Positions 13,113 to 24,726 of a stretch of 64,000 nt of DNA are shown here, one piece after another. The stretch comes from Megalopta genalis. Its lineage: Eukaryota; Arthropoda; Insecta; Hymenoptera; Halictidae. The DNA is taken from NCBI RefSeq assembly GCF_051020955.1, contig NW_027476486.1, positions 62,001 to 126,000 of the forward strand, given 5' to 3'. Position 1 is the stretch's first letter. Each line of letters begins with the position of its first letter. Both the position numbers and the translations under genes were made by a program. The notes beneath the pieces were generated by a model. The model made no database searches and was not told where the DNA came from. It saw only the letters and a list, made by a program, of their open reading frames with translations.

Positions 13113-13850
13113 AATCTAAATCATGTGTTTCGCCTGGATTCGAAACAAACTCGTTTGTTTCGCATGCAGTTGTAGCTAAATCATGTATATCACAAGTGTT
13201 TAAAGCTAAACCATTTGTTTCGCATAGATTCGAAGATCAGCCTTCTACTTCGCATGAATTTGAAGCTAAATCATGTGTTTCGCATGGTTTTGAGGCTAAC
13301 TCGTTTGTTTCGCATGCAGTTGAAGCTAAATTATGTATATCACGAGTATTTGAAGCTAAACCATTTGTTTCGCATTGATTCAAAGATCAGTCTTCCACTT
13401 CGCATTGATTTGAATCTAAATCATGTGTTTCGCATGGATTTGAAGCTAACTTGTTTGTTTCGCATGCAGTTGATGCTGAATCATGTATATCACAAGTATT
13501 TGCAGCTAAACCATTTGTTTCGCATGGATTCGTAGTTAATCCTTCTACTTCGCATCGATTTGGAGCTAAATCATGTTTTTCGCATGGTTTTTGAAGCTAA
13601 CTCGTTTGTTTCGCATGCTGTTGAAGCTAAATCAAGTATATCACAAGTATTTGAAGCTAAACCGTTTGATTCGCATGGATTTGAAGCTAAGCCTTCTACC
13701 TCGCATTGATTTGGAGCTAAATCATGTGTTTCGCATGGATTTAAAGCGATCTCGTCTGTTTCGCATGTAGTTGAAGCTAAATCATATATATCACAGGTCT
13801 TTGAAGCTAAACGAATTGTTTCGCATGGATTCGAAGATAACCCTCCTACT
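12850..13850. repeat. 1-kb block shared with about 23204-24204
   Basis: The two loci match at an offset of 10354 for about 1 kb. Shared markers are TGTTTAAAGC near 13199, CATTGATTCAAAGATCAGTC near 13375, GTTGATGCTGAATC near 13470 and the 31-bp GGTTTTTGAAGC unit near 13588. Related copies of the second half occur near 28860-29300, 30000-30430, 31800-32200 and 33180-33580. I noticed only a few differences, for example CATGG here against GGCTGG near 23788. Confidence 0.85.
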
Positions 13851-15314
13851 TCGCATTGATTTGATGCTAACTCATGTGTTTCGCATGGTTTTGAGGCTAA
13901 CTCGTTTGTGTCGCATGCAGTTGAAGCTAAATCATGTATATCACAGGTGTTTGACGTTAAACCATTTGTTTCGAATGGATTCGAAGATAACCCTTCTAGT
14001 TCGCATTGATTTGAAGCTAAATAATTTGTTTCGCTTGGATTTGAAGCGAACTCCTTTGTTTCGCATGCTGTTAAGTCTAAATAACTTATATCACAAGTAT
14101 TTGAAGCTAAATCATTTGTTTAGCATGGATATGAAACCACGCCTTCTACTTCGCATTGATTTGAAGCTAAATAATGTGTTTCGCTTGGATCTTAAGCTAA
14201 CTCGTTTGTTTCGCATGCATTTGAAGCTAAATCATGCACATCACAAATATTTGAAGCTGAACCACTTGTTTCGAATGGGTTTGAAGATAAGCCTTCTACT
14301 TTGCATTGATTTGAAGCTAAATCATGTGTTTCGCATGGAGTTGAAGACAACCCGTTTGTTTAGCTTGCTGTTGAAGCTAATTCATGTATATCACAAGTAT
14401 TTGAAGCTAAACCATTTGTTTCGCATGGATTCGAAGATCAGCATTGTACTACGCATTGATATGAAGTTAAATAATTTGTTTCGCATGGATTTGAAGCAAT
14501 CTCGTTTGTTTCGCATGCAGATGAAGTTAAATCATGTATATCACAAATATTTGAATGTAAAGTATTTGTTTCGCATGGATTTGAAGCTAAGCCTTCTACT
14601 TCGCAATTGATTTGAGGCTAAATCACGCGTTTCGCTTGGATTTGAAGCTAACTCGTTTTTTTCGCATGGAGTTGAAGCTAGATCATGTATATCACAGGTC
14701 TTTGAAGCTAAACCATTTGTTTCGCATGGATTCGAAGATAAACCTTCTACTTCGCATTGATTTGATGCTAAATCCTGTGTTTCGCATGGATTTGAAGCTA
14801 ACTCGTTTGTTTCGCATGCAGTTGAAGCTAAATCATGTATATCACAAGTGTTTGATCCTAAACCATTTTATTCTCATTGATTTGAAACTCATCATTCTAC
14901 TTCGCATTGATTTCAAGCTAAATCACGTGTTCCGCTTGGATTTTAAGCTAACTCGTTTGTATCACATGCAGTTGAAGTTAAATCATGTATATCACAAGTG
15001 TTTGAAGCTAAACCATTTGTTTCGCATGGATTCGAAGGTCACCCTTCTTCTTCGCATTGATTTGAAGCTAAATCATGTATTTAGCATGGATTTGAAGCTA
15101 ACTCGTTTGTTTCGCATGCAGTTGAAGCTAAATCATGTATATCACAAGTATTTGAAGCTAAACGATTTGTTTCGCATGGATTTGAAGATAAGCCTTCTAC
15201 TTCGCATTGATTTGAAGCTAAATCATGTGCATCGCATGGATTTAAAGCGATCTCGTCTGTTTCGCATGCAGTTGAAGCTAAATCATGTATATCACATGTC
15301 TTTGAAGCTAAACC
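13851..15314. repeat. Mixed pentads between duplicated blocks
   Basis: This stretch holds ordinary A-E pentads with variants partly shared with 18.5-19.1 kb, for example GTTTAGCATGGATATGAAACC near 14120, GGGTTTGAAGATAAGCC near 14277 and GCATTGTACTACGC near 14433. A 1-bp insertion near 14604 (GCAATTGATTTGAGG) shifts the unit phase. No gene or non-repeat DNA is visible. Confidence 0.8.
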
Positions 15315-16321
15315 ATTTGTTTCGCATGGATTCGAAGATAACCCTTCTACTTCGCATTGATTTGAAGCTAAATCATGTGATTCACATTGATTTGAATCTA
15401 ATTCATGTGTTTCGCATGTATTTGAAGCTACGCCTTCTACTTTGCATGAATTTGTAACCAAATCATGTGTTTCGCTTGGATTTGAAGCTAACTCGATTAT
15501 TTCGCATGCAGTTGAAGCAAAATCATGTATATCACAAGTATTTGGATCAGAACCATTTGATTAGCATGGATTCGAAGATCACCCTTCTTCTTCGCATTGG
15601 TTTGATGCTAAATCATGTGTTTCGCATGGTTTTGAGGCTAAGTCGTTTGTTTCGCATGCAGTTGAAGCTAAATTATGTATATCACAAGTATTTGAAGCTA
15701 AACCATTTGTTTCGCATGGATTTGAAACTACGCCTTCTACTTCGCATTGATTTGAAGCTAAATAATTTGTTTTGCTTGGATTTGAAGCTAAGCCTTCTAA
15801 TTCACGTCGATTTGACGTTAAATCATATTTTTCGCTGGATTTGATGCTAACTCGTTTGTTTCGCATGTTGTTGAACCTAAATCAAGTATATCACAAGTGT
15901 TTGAAGCTAAACCATTTGTTTTGCATGGATTCGAAGTTAATCCTTCTACTTCGCATTGATTTGAAGCTGAATCATGTGAGTCCTTTGGATTTGATGCTAT
16001 CTCGTTTCTTTCGCATGCTGTTGAATCTAAATTATGTATATCACAACTATTTGAAGCTGAAGCATTTGTGTCGCGTGAATATTAAGCTAAACCATGTGTT
16101 TCGCATGAATTTGAATCCAAATCATGTGCTTCGCATGGATTTGAAGCTAACTCGATTGTCTCGCATGCAGTTGAAACTAAATCATGTATATCACAAGTAT
16201 TTGAAGCTGAACCATCTGTTTCGCATGGATATGAATATAAGCCATCTACTTCGCTATGATTTGAATCTAACTCATGTGTTTCGCATTGATTTGAAGCAAA
16301 ATCATGTGTTTGGCATGGATT

Positions 16322-16861
16322 TTAAGCTACCTCAATTGTTTCGCATGCATTTGTAGCTATATCATGTATATCACAAGTATTTGGGGCTAAACCAATTGAT
16401 TCGCATGAATTTGAAGCTAAATCATGTGTTTCGCATGGTTTTGAGGCTAACTCGTTTGTTTCGCATGCAGTTGAAGCTAAATTATGTATATCACGAGTAT
16501 TTGAAGCTAAACCATTTGTTTCGCATTGATTCAAAGATCAGTCTTCCACTTCGCATTGATTTGAAGCAAAATCATGTGTTTGGCATAGATTTTAAGCTAC
16601 CTCAATTGTTTCGCATGCATTTGTAGCTATATCATGTATATCACAAGTATTTGGTGCTAAACCAATTGATTCGCATGAATTTGAAGCTAAATCATGTGTT
16701 TCGCATGGTTTTGAGGCTAACTCGTTTGTTTCGCATGCAGTTGAAGCTAAATCATGTATATCACAAGTAGTAGAAGCTAAACCATTTGTTTCGCATGGAT
16801 TCGACGATCAGCCATCGGCTTCGCATTGATTTTAAGCTAAATCATTTGTTCGCTTGCATTT
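16322..16861. repeat. Nested 270-bp tandem duplication
   Basis: Two copies (about 16322-16591 and 16592-16861) share the TACCTCAATTG unit, a D unit reading TATTTGG(G/T)GCTAAACC and the following GGTTTTGAGGC unit. The offset is 270 bp (nine units), so here the unit copied is not a multiple of the 150-bp pentad. The pair is repeated at about 20148-20687 in the 3826-bp duplicate. Confidence 0.83.
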
Positions 16862-17743
16862 GAAGCTAACTCGTTTTTTCGCATGCAGTTGAAGCTAAAT
16901 CATGTATATCACAAGTATTTGATGCTAAACCATTTGTTTCGCATGAATTTGAAGCTAAACCATCTACATCGCATTGATTTGTAGCTAAATCAAGTGTTTC
17001 GCATGGATTTGAATCTAACTCGTATGTTTCGCATGCATTTGAAGCTAAATCATGTATATCACAAGTATTTGAAGCTGAACCATTTGATTCGGAGCTAAGC
17101 CTTCTACTTCGCCTTGATTTGGACCTAAATCATGTGATCCGCATGGATTTAAAGCTAACTCGTTTGTTTCGCCTGCATTTGAATCTAAATCATGTATATC
17201 GCAAATATTTGGTGCTGAACCATTTGTTTCGCATGGATTTGCAGCTAAATCATGTGTTTCCCTTAGATTTGCAGCTAACTCGTTGTTTGGTATGCAGTTG
17301 AAGCTAAATCATGTATATCACAAGTATTGGAAGCTAAACAATTTGTTTCGCATGGATTAGAAGATAACCCTTCTACTTCGAATTGATTTGAAGCTAAATC
17401 ATGTGTTTCGCATGCATTTGAATCTAACACGTTTGTTTCGCATGCTGTTGAAGCTAAATCATGTATATCACAGTTATTTGAAGCTAAACCAGTTGATTCG
17501 CATGGATTTCAAAATAAGCCTTCTACTTCGCATTGATTTGAAGCTAAATCATGTGTTTCTCATGGATTTGAAGCTAACTCGTTTGTATCGCATGCAGTTG
17601 AAGCTAAATCATGTATATCACAAGTATTTGGAGCTAAACCATTTGATTCGCATGGATTTGATGCTATGCCATCTACTTCGCTCTTATTTGAAACTGAGTC
17701 ATGTGTTTCTCTTGTTTCTGAAGCTAACACGTTCCTTTCACAT

Positions 17744-18043
17744 GCAGTTGAAGCTAAATCATGTATATGAAAAGGATTTGAAGCTGAACCATTTGTTCCG
17801 CACGAATATCACGCTACACCATGTGTTTGGAATGAATTTGAAGCTAAATCATGTGTTTCGCATAGATTTGAAGCTAACTCGTTTGTTACGCATGCAGTTG
17901 AAGCTAAATCATGTATATGAAAAGGATTTGAAGCTGAACCATTTGTTCCGCACGAATATCACGCTACACCATGTGTTTGGAATGAATTTGAAGCTAAATC
18001 ATGTGTTTCGCATAGATTTGAAGCTAACTCGTTTGTTACGCAT
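17744..18043. repeat. Nested perfect 150-bp tandem duplication
   Basis: Two adjacent 150-bp copies (17744-17893 and 17894-18043) look identical. Each has ATATGAAAAGG, TTCCGCACGAATATCACGC and TTTGGAATG variants not seen outside this block and its relatives. The same pair lies at 21570-21869. It is the simplest case of single-pentad duplication in the window. Confidence 0.9.
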
Positions 18044-19140
18044 GCAGTTGAAGCTGAATCATGTATATCCCAAGTATTTGAAGGTCAAACATTTGATTCG
18101 CATGGATTTGAAGATAAGCCTTCTACTTCGCATTGATATGAAGCTGAATCATGTGTTTCGCATGGATTTGAAGCTAACTCGTTTCTTTCGCATGCTGTTG
18201 AATCTAAATCATGTATATCGCAAGAATTTGAAGCTCAACCATTTGATTCGCATGGATTTGAAACTCGGCATTCTACTTCGCATTGATTTGAAGCTAAATC
18301 ATGTGTTCCGTATGGATTTGAAGCTAACTCGTTTGTTTCGCATGCAGTTGAAGCTAAATTATGTATATCACAAGCATTTGAAGCTAAACCATTTGTTTCG
18401 CATGGATATGAAACCACGCCTTCTACTTCGCATTGATTTGAGGCTAAATAATTTGTTTCGCTTGGATTTTAAGCTAACTCGTTTGTTTCACATGCAGTTG
18501 AAGCTAAATCATGTATATCACAGGTGTTTGACGTTAAACCATTTGTTTTGCATGGATTCGAAGATAACCCTTCTAGTTCGCATTGATTTGAAGCTAAATA
18601 ATTTGTTTCGCTTGGATTTGAAGCGAACTCCTTTGTTTCGCATGCTGTTAAGGCTAAATAATTTATATCACAAGTATTTGAAGCTAAACCATTTGTTTAG
18701 CATGGATATGAAACCACGCCTTCTACTTCGCATTGATTTGAAGCTAAATAATGTGTTTCGCTTGGATCTTAAGCTAACTCGTTTGTTTCGCATGCATTTG
18801 AAGCTAAATCATGCACATCACAAATATATGAAGCTGAACCACTTGTTTCGAATGGGTTTGAAGATAAGCCTTCTACTTTGCATTGATTTGAAGCTAAATC
18901 ATGTGTTTCGCATGGAGTTGAAGCCAACCCGTTTGTTTAGCTTGCTGTTGACGCTAATTCATGTATATCACAAGTATTTGAAGCTAAACCATTTGTTTCG
19001 CATGGATTCGAAGATCAGCATTGTACTACGCATTGATATGAAGTTAAATCATTTGTTTCGCATGGATTTGAAGCAATCTCGTTTGTTTCGCATGCAGATG
19101 AAGTTAAATCATGTATATCACAAATATTTGAATGTAAAGT

Positions 19141-22100
19141 ATTTGTTTCGCATGGATTCGAAGATAACCCTTCTACTTCGCATTGATTTGAAGCTAAATC
19201 ATGTGATTCACATTGATTTGAATCTAATTCATGTGTTTCGCATGTATTTGAAGCTACGCCTTCTACTTTGCATGAATTTGTAACCAAATCATGTGTTTCG
19301 CTTGGATTTGAAGCTAACTCGATTATTTCGCATGCAGTTGAAGCAAAATCATGTATATCACAAGTATTTGGATCAGAACCATTTGATTAGCATGGATTCG
19401 AAGATCACCCTTCTTCTTCGCATTGGTTTGATGCTAAATCATGTGTTTCGCATGGTTTTGAGGCTAAGTCGTTTGTTTCGCATGCAGTTGAAGCTAAATT
19501 ATGTATATCACAAGTATTTGAAGCTAAACCATTTGTTTCGCATGGATTTGAAACTACGCCTTCTACTTCGCATTGATTTGAAGCTAAATAATTTGTTTTG
19601 CTTGGATTTGAAGCTAAGCCTTCTAATTCACGTCGATTTGACGTTAAATCATATTTTTCGCTGGATTTGATGCTAACTCGTTTGTTTCGCATGTTGTTGA
19701 ACCTAAATCAAGTATATCACAAGTGTTTGAAGCTAAACCATTTGTTTTGCATGGATTCGAAGTTAATCCTTCTACTTCGCATTGATTTGAAGCTGAATCA
19801 TGTGAGTCCTTTGGATTTGATGCTATCTCGTTTCTTTCGCATGCTGTTGAAGCTAAATTATGTATATCACAACTATTTGAAGCTGAAGCATTTGTGTCGC
19901 GTGAATATTAAGCTAAACCATGTGTTTCGCATGAATTTGAATCCAAATCATGTGCTTCGCATGGATTTGAAGCTAACTCGATTGTCTCGCATGCAGTTGA
20001 AACTAAATCATGTATATCACAAGTATTTGAAGCTGAACCATCTGTTTCGCATGGATATGAATATAAGCCATCTACTTCGCTATGATTTGAATCTAACTCA
20101 TGTGTTTCGCATTGATTTGAAGCAAAATCATGTGTTTGGCATGGATTTTAAGCTACCTCAATTGTTTCGCATGCATTTGTAGCTATATCATGTATATCAC
20201 AAGTATTTGGGGCTAAACCAATTGATTCGCATGAATTTGAAGCTAAATCATGTGTTTCGCATGGTTTTGAGGCTAACTCGTTTGTTTCGCATGCAGTTGA
20301 AGCTAAATTATGTATATCACGAGTATTTGAAGCTAAACCATTTGTTTCGCATTGATTCAAAGATCAGTCTTCCACTTCGCATTGATTTGAAGCAAAATCA
20401 TGTGTTTGGCATAGATTTTAAGCTACCTCAATTGTTTCGCATGCATTTGTAGCTATATCATGTATATCACAAGTATTTGGTGCTAAACCAATTGATTCGC
20501 ATGAATTTGAAGCTAAATCATGTGTTTCGCATGGTTTTGAGGCTAACTCGTTTGTTTCGCATGCAGTTGAAGCTAAATCATGTATATCACAAGTAGTAGA
20601 AGCTAAACCATTTGTTTCGCATGGATTCGACGATCAGCCATCGGCTTCGCATTGATTTTAAGCTAAATCATTTGTTCGCTTGCATTTGAAGCTAACTCGT
20701 TTTTTCGCATGCAGTTGAAGCTAAATCATGTATATCACAAGTATTTGATGCTAAACCATTTGTTTCGCATGAATTTGAAGCTAAACCATCTACATCGCAT
20801 TGATTTGTAGCTAAATCAAGTGTTTCGCATGGATTTGAATCTAACTCGTATGTTTCGCATGCATTTGAAGCTAAATCATGTATATCACAAGTATTTGAAG
20901 CTGAACCATTTGATTCGGAGCTAAGCCTTCTACTTCGCCTTGATTTGGACCTAAATCATGTGATCCGCATGGATTTAAAGCTAACTCGTTTGTTTCGCCT
21001 GCATTTGAATCTAAATCATGTATATCGCAAATATTTGGTGCTGAACCATTTGTTTCGCATGGATTTGCAGCTAAATCATGTGTTTCCCTTAGATTTGCAG
21101 CTAACTCGTTGTTTGGTATGCAGTTGAAGCTAAATCATGTATATCACAAGTATTGGAAGCTAAACAATTTGTTTCGCATGGATTAGAAGATAACCCTTCT
21201 ACTTCGAATTGATTTGAAGCTAAATCATGTGTTTCGCATGCATTTGAATCTAACACGTTTGTTTCGCATGCTGTTGAAGCTAAATCATGTATATCACAGT
21301 TATTTGAAGCTAAACCAGTTGATTCGCATGGATTTCAAAATAAGCCTTCTACTTCGCATTGATTTGAAGCTAAATCATGTGTTTCTCATGGATTTGAAGC
21401 TAACTCGTTTGTATCGCATGCAGTTGAAGCTAAATCATGTATATCACAAGTATTTGGAGCTAAACCATTTGATTCGCATGGATTTGATGCTATGCCATCT
21501 ACTTCGCTCTTATTTGAAACTGAGTCATGTGTTTCTCTTGTTTCTGAAGCTAACACGTTCCTTTCACATGCAGTTGAAGCTAAATCATGTATATGAAAAG
21601 GATTTGAAGCTGAACCATTTGTTCCGCACGAATATCACGCTACACCATGTGTTTGGAATGAATTTGAAGCTAAATCATGTGTTTCGCATAGATTTGAAGC
21701 TAACTCGTTTGTTACGCATGCAGTTGAAGCTAAATCATGTATATGAAAAGGATTTGAAGCTGAACCATTTGTTCCGCACGAATATCACGCTACACCATGT
21801 GTTTGGAATGAATTTGAAGCTAAATCATGTGTTTCGCATAGATTTGAAGCTAACTCGTTTGTTACGCATGCAGTTGAAGCTGAATCATGTATATCCCAAG
21901 TATTTGAAGGTCAAACATTTGATTCGCATGGATTTGAAGATAAGCCTTCTACTTCGCATTGATATGAAGCTGAATCATGTGTTTCGCATGGATTTGAAGC
22001 TAACTCGTTTCTTTCGCATGCTGTTGAATCTAAATCATGTATATCGCAAGAATTTGAAGCTCAACCATTTGATTCGCATGGATTTGAAACTCGGCATTCT

Positions 22101-22966
22101 ACTTCGCATTGATTTGAAGCTAAATCATGTGTTCCGTATGGATTTGAAGCTAACTCGTTTGTTTCGCATGCAGTTGAAGCTAAATTATGTATATCACAAG
22201 CATTTGAAGCTAAACCATTTGTTTCGCATGGATATGAAACCACGCCTTCTACTTCGCATTGATTTGAGGCTAAATAATTTGTTTCGCTTGGATTTTAAGC
22301 TAACTCGTTTGTTTCACATGCAGTTGAAGCTAAATCATGTATATCACAGGTGTTTGACGTTAAACCATTTGTTTTGCATGGATTCGAAGATAACCCTTCT
22401 AGTTCGCATTGATTTGAAGCTAAATAATTTGTTTCGCTTGGATTTGAAGCGAACTCCTTTGTTTCGCATGCTGTTAAGGCTAAATAATTTATATCACAAG
22501 TATTTGAAGCTAAACCATTTGTTTAGCATGGATATGAAACCACGCCTTCTACTTCGCATTGATTTGAAGCTAAATAATGTGTTTCGCTTGGATCTTAAGC
22601 TAACTCGTTTGTTTCGCATGCATTTGAAGCTAAATCATGCACATCACAAATATATGAAGCTGAACCACTTGTTTCGAATGGGTTTGAAGATAAGCCTTCT
22701 ACTTTGCATTGATTTGAAGCTAAATCATGTGTTTCGCATGGAGTTGAAGCCAACCCGTTTGTTTAGCTTGCTGTTGACGCTAATTCATGTATATCACAAG
22801 TATTTGAAGCTAAACCATTTGTTTCGCATGGATTCGAAGATCAGCATTGTACTACGCATTGATATGAAGTTAAATCATTTGTTTCGCATGGATTTGAAGC
22901 AATCTCGTTTGTTTCGCATGCAGATGAAGTTAAATCATGTATATCACAAATATTTGAATGTAAAGT
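19141..22966. repeat. 3826-bp tandem duplication, right copy
   Basis: This is the direct duplicate of 15315-19140. It carries all the nested duplications and phase changes of the left copy. The right edge lies between about 22966 and 22984, where the sequence continues as GATTTGAAGATAAGCC instead of returning to GATTCGAAGATAACCC. Confidence 0.92.
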
Positions 22967-23466
22967 ATTTGTTTCGCATGGATTTGAAGATAAGCCTTCT
23001 ACTTCGCATTGAATTGAAGCTAAATCATGTGTTTCGCATGGATTTGAAGCTAACACGTTTGTTTCGCATGCTGTTGAAGCCAACTCATGTATATTACAAG
23101 TATTTGAAGCTAAACCATCTGTTTCGTGTGAATTCGAAGATCAGCCTTCTACATCGCATTGATTTGAAGCTAAATCATGTGTTTCGCATGGATTTGAAGC
23201 TAGCTCATTTGTTTCGCATGCAGTTGAAGCTAAATCATGTATTAAACAATTATTTGAAGCTAAACCATTTGTTTCGCATGGATTTGAATCTAAGCCTTCA
23301 ACTTCGCGTTGATTTGACGTTAAATCATGTGTTACGCTTGGATTTGAAGCTCACTCATTTGTTTCGCCTGCATTTGAAGCTATATCGCTTATATCGCAAG
23401 TATATGAAGCTAAATAATTTGTGTCGCATGCATTTGATGCTAAGCCTTCAACTTCGCATTGAATAG
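21214..23466 (+). other. Longest open frame (750 codons), decapeptide repeat, probably not a gene
   Basis: The translation is a run of decapeptides such as LKLNHVFRMD, LKLTRLFRMQ, LKLNHVYHKY and SKISLLLRID, five per 150-bp repeat. It has no signal peptide, no recognised domain and no end structure. An ATG occurs in almost every unit (CGC ATG GAT), so the apparent start is arbitrary. Its first 590 or so codons are the same as those of the frame at 17388-19283 because of the 3826-bp duplication. The consensus unit has no stop in this frame, so long frames arise without selection. I regard it as a by-product of the satellite; the confidence is in that description, not in a gene. Confidence 0.72.
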
Positions 23467-24726
23467 AATCTAAATCATGTGTTTCGCCTGGATTCGAAAC
23501 AAACTCGTTTGTTTCGCATGCAGTTGTAGCTAAATCATGTATATCACAAGTGTTTAAAGCTAAACCATTTGTTTCGCATAGATTCGAAGATCAGCCTTCT
23601 ACTTCGCATGAATTTGAAGCTAAATCATGTGTTTCGCATGGTTTTGAGGCTAACTCGTTTGTTTCGCATGCAGTTGAAGCTAAATTATGTATATCACGAG
23701 TATTTGAAGCTAAACCATTTGTTTCGCATTGATTCAAAGATCAGTCTTCCACTTCGCATTGATTTGAATCTAAATCATGTGTTTCGGCTGGATTTGAAGC
23801 TAACTTGTTTGTTTCGCATGCAGTTGATGCTGAATCATGTATATCACAAGTATTTGCAGCTAAACCATTTGTTTCGCATGGATTCGTAGTTAATCCTTCT
23901 ACTTCGCATCGATTTGGAGCTAAATCATGTTTTTCGCATGGTTTTTGAAGCTAACTCGTTTGTTTCGCATGCTATTGAAGCTAAATCAAGTATATCACAA
24001 GTATTTGAAGCTAAACCGTTTGATTCGCATGGATTTGAAGCTAAGCCTTCTCCCTCGCATTGATTTGGAGCTAAATCATGTGTTTCGCATGGATTTAAAG
24101 CGATCTCGTCTGTTTCGCATGTAGTTGAAGCTAAATCATGTATATCACAGGTCTTTGAAGCTAAACGAATTGTTTCGCATGGATTTGAATATAAGCCTCC
24201 TACTTCGCATTGATTTGATGCTAAATCATGTCTTTCGCATGGATTTGAAGCTAACTCGTTTGTTTCGCATGATGTTGAAGCTAAATCATGTATATCACAA
24301 GTATTTGAAGCTAAACCATTTTATTCCCATTGATTTGAAACTCAGCATTCTACTTCGCATTGTTTTGAAGCTAAATCACGTGTTCCGCTTGGATTTTAAG
24401 CTAACTCGTTTGTATCACACGCAGTTGAAGTTAAATCATGAATATCACAAGTATTTGAAGTTAAACGAATTGTTTCGCATGGATTTGAAGCTAAGCCTTC
24501 TACTTCGCATTGATTTGAAGCTAAATCATGTGTTTCGCTTGTATTTGAAGCTAAGCCGTCTACTTCGCATTGATTTGAAGCTAAATCATGTGTTTCGCAT
24601 GGAATTGAAGCTAACTCGTTCGTTTCGCCTGCATTTCAAGCTATATCACTTCTATTCACAAGTATGTGAAGCTAAATCATTCGTTTCGCATGGATTTGAC
24701 GCTAAGCCTTCAGACTTCGCGTTGAT
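22967..24726. repeat. Mosaic carrying the distal copy of the 13-kb block
   Basis: About 23204-24204 duplicates 12850-13850. The 300-bp ATTAAACAATTA module ends at 23466. From about 24200 to 24726 the sequence follows units also found at 10800-11220 and 25740-26140, including TTATTCCCATTG, GAATATCACAAG and the CCTTCAGACTTCGCG unit near 24705. Only satellite is present. Confidence 0.82.

Larger units (their letters stand above)
15315..19140. repeat. 3826-bp tandem duplication, left copy
   Basis: The block is followed directly by its near-perfect duplicate at 19141-22966. Comparing most of the two by eye I noticed one substitution (16026 T against 19852 G). The length is 127 units plus 16 bp, so the unit phase changes at the junction. 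It contains nested duplications of 270 bp and 150 bp and 29/31-bp units near 15830 and 16850. The near identity means the duplication is recent, or that it reflects an assembly artefact. Confidence 0.92.

Noticed and set aside
17388..19283. A 631-codon gene with a paralogue at 21214
   Set aside because: The similarity comes from the 3826-bp satellite duplication. The second frame is longer only because the sequence beyond the duplication edge happens to stay open.
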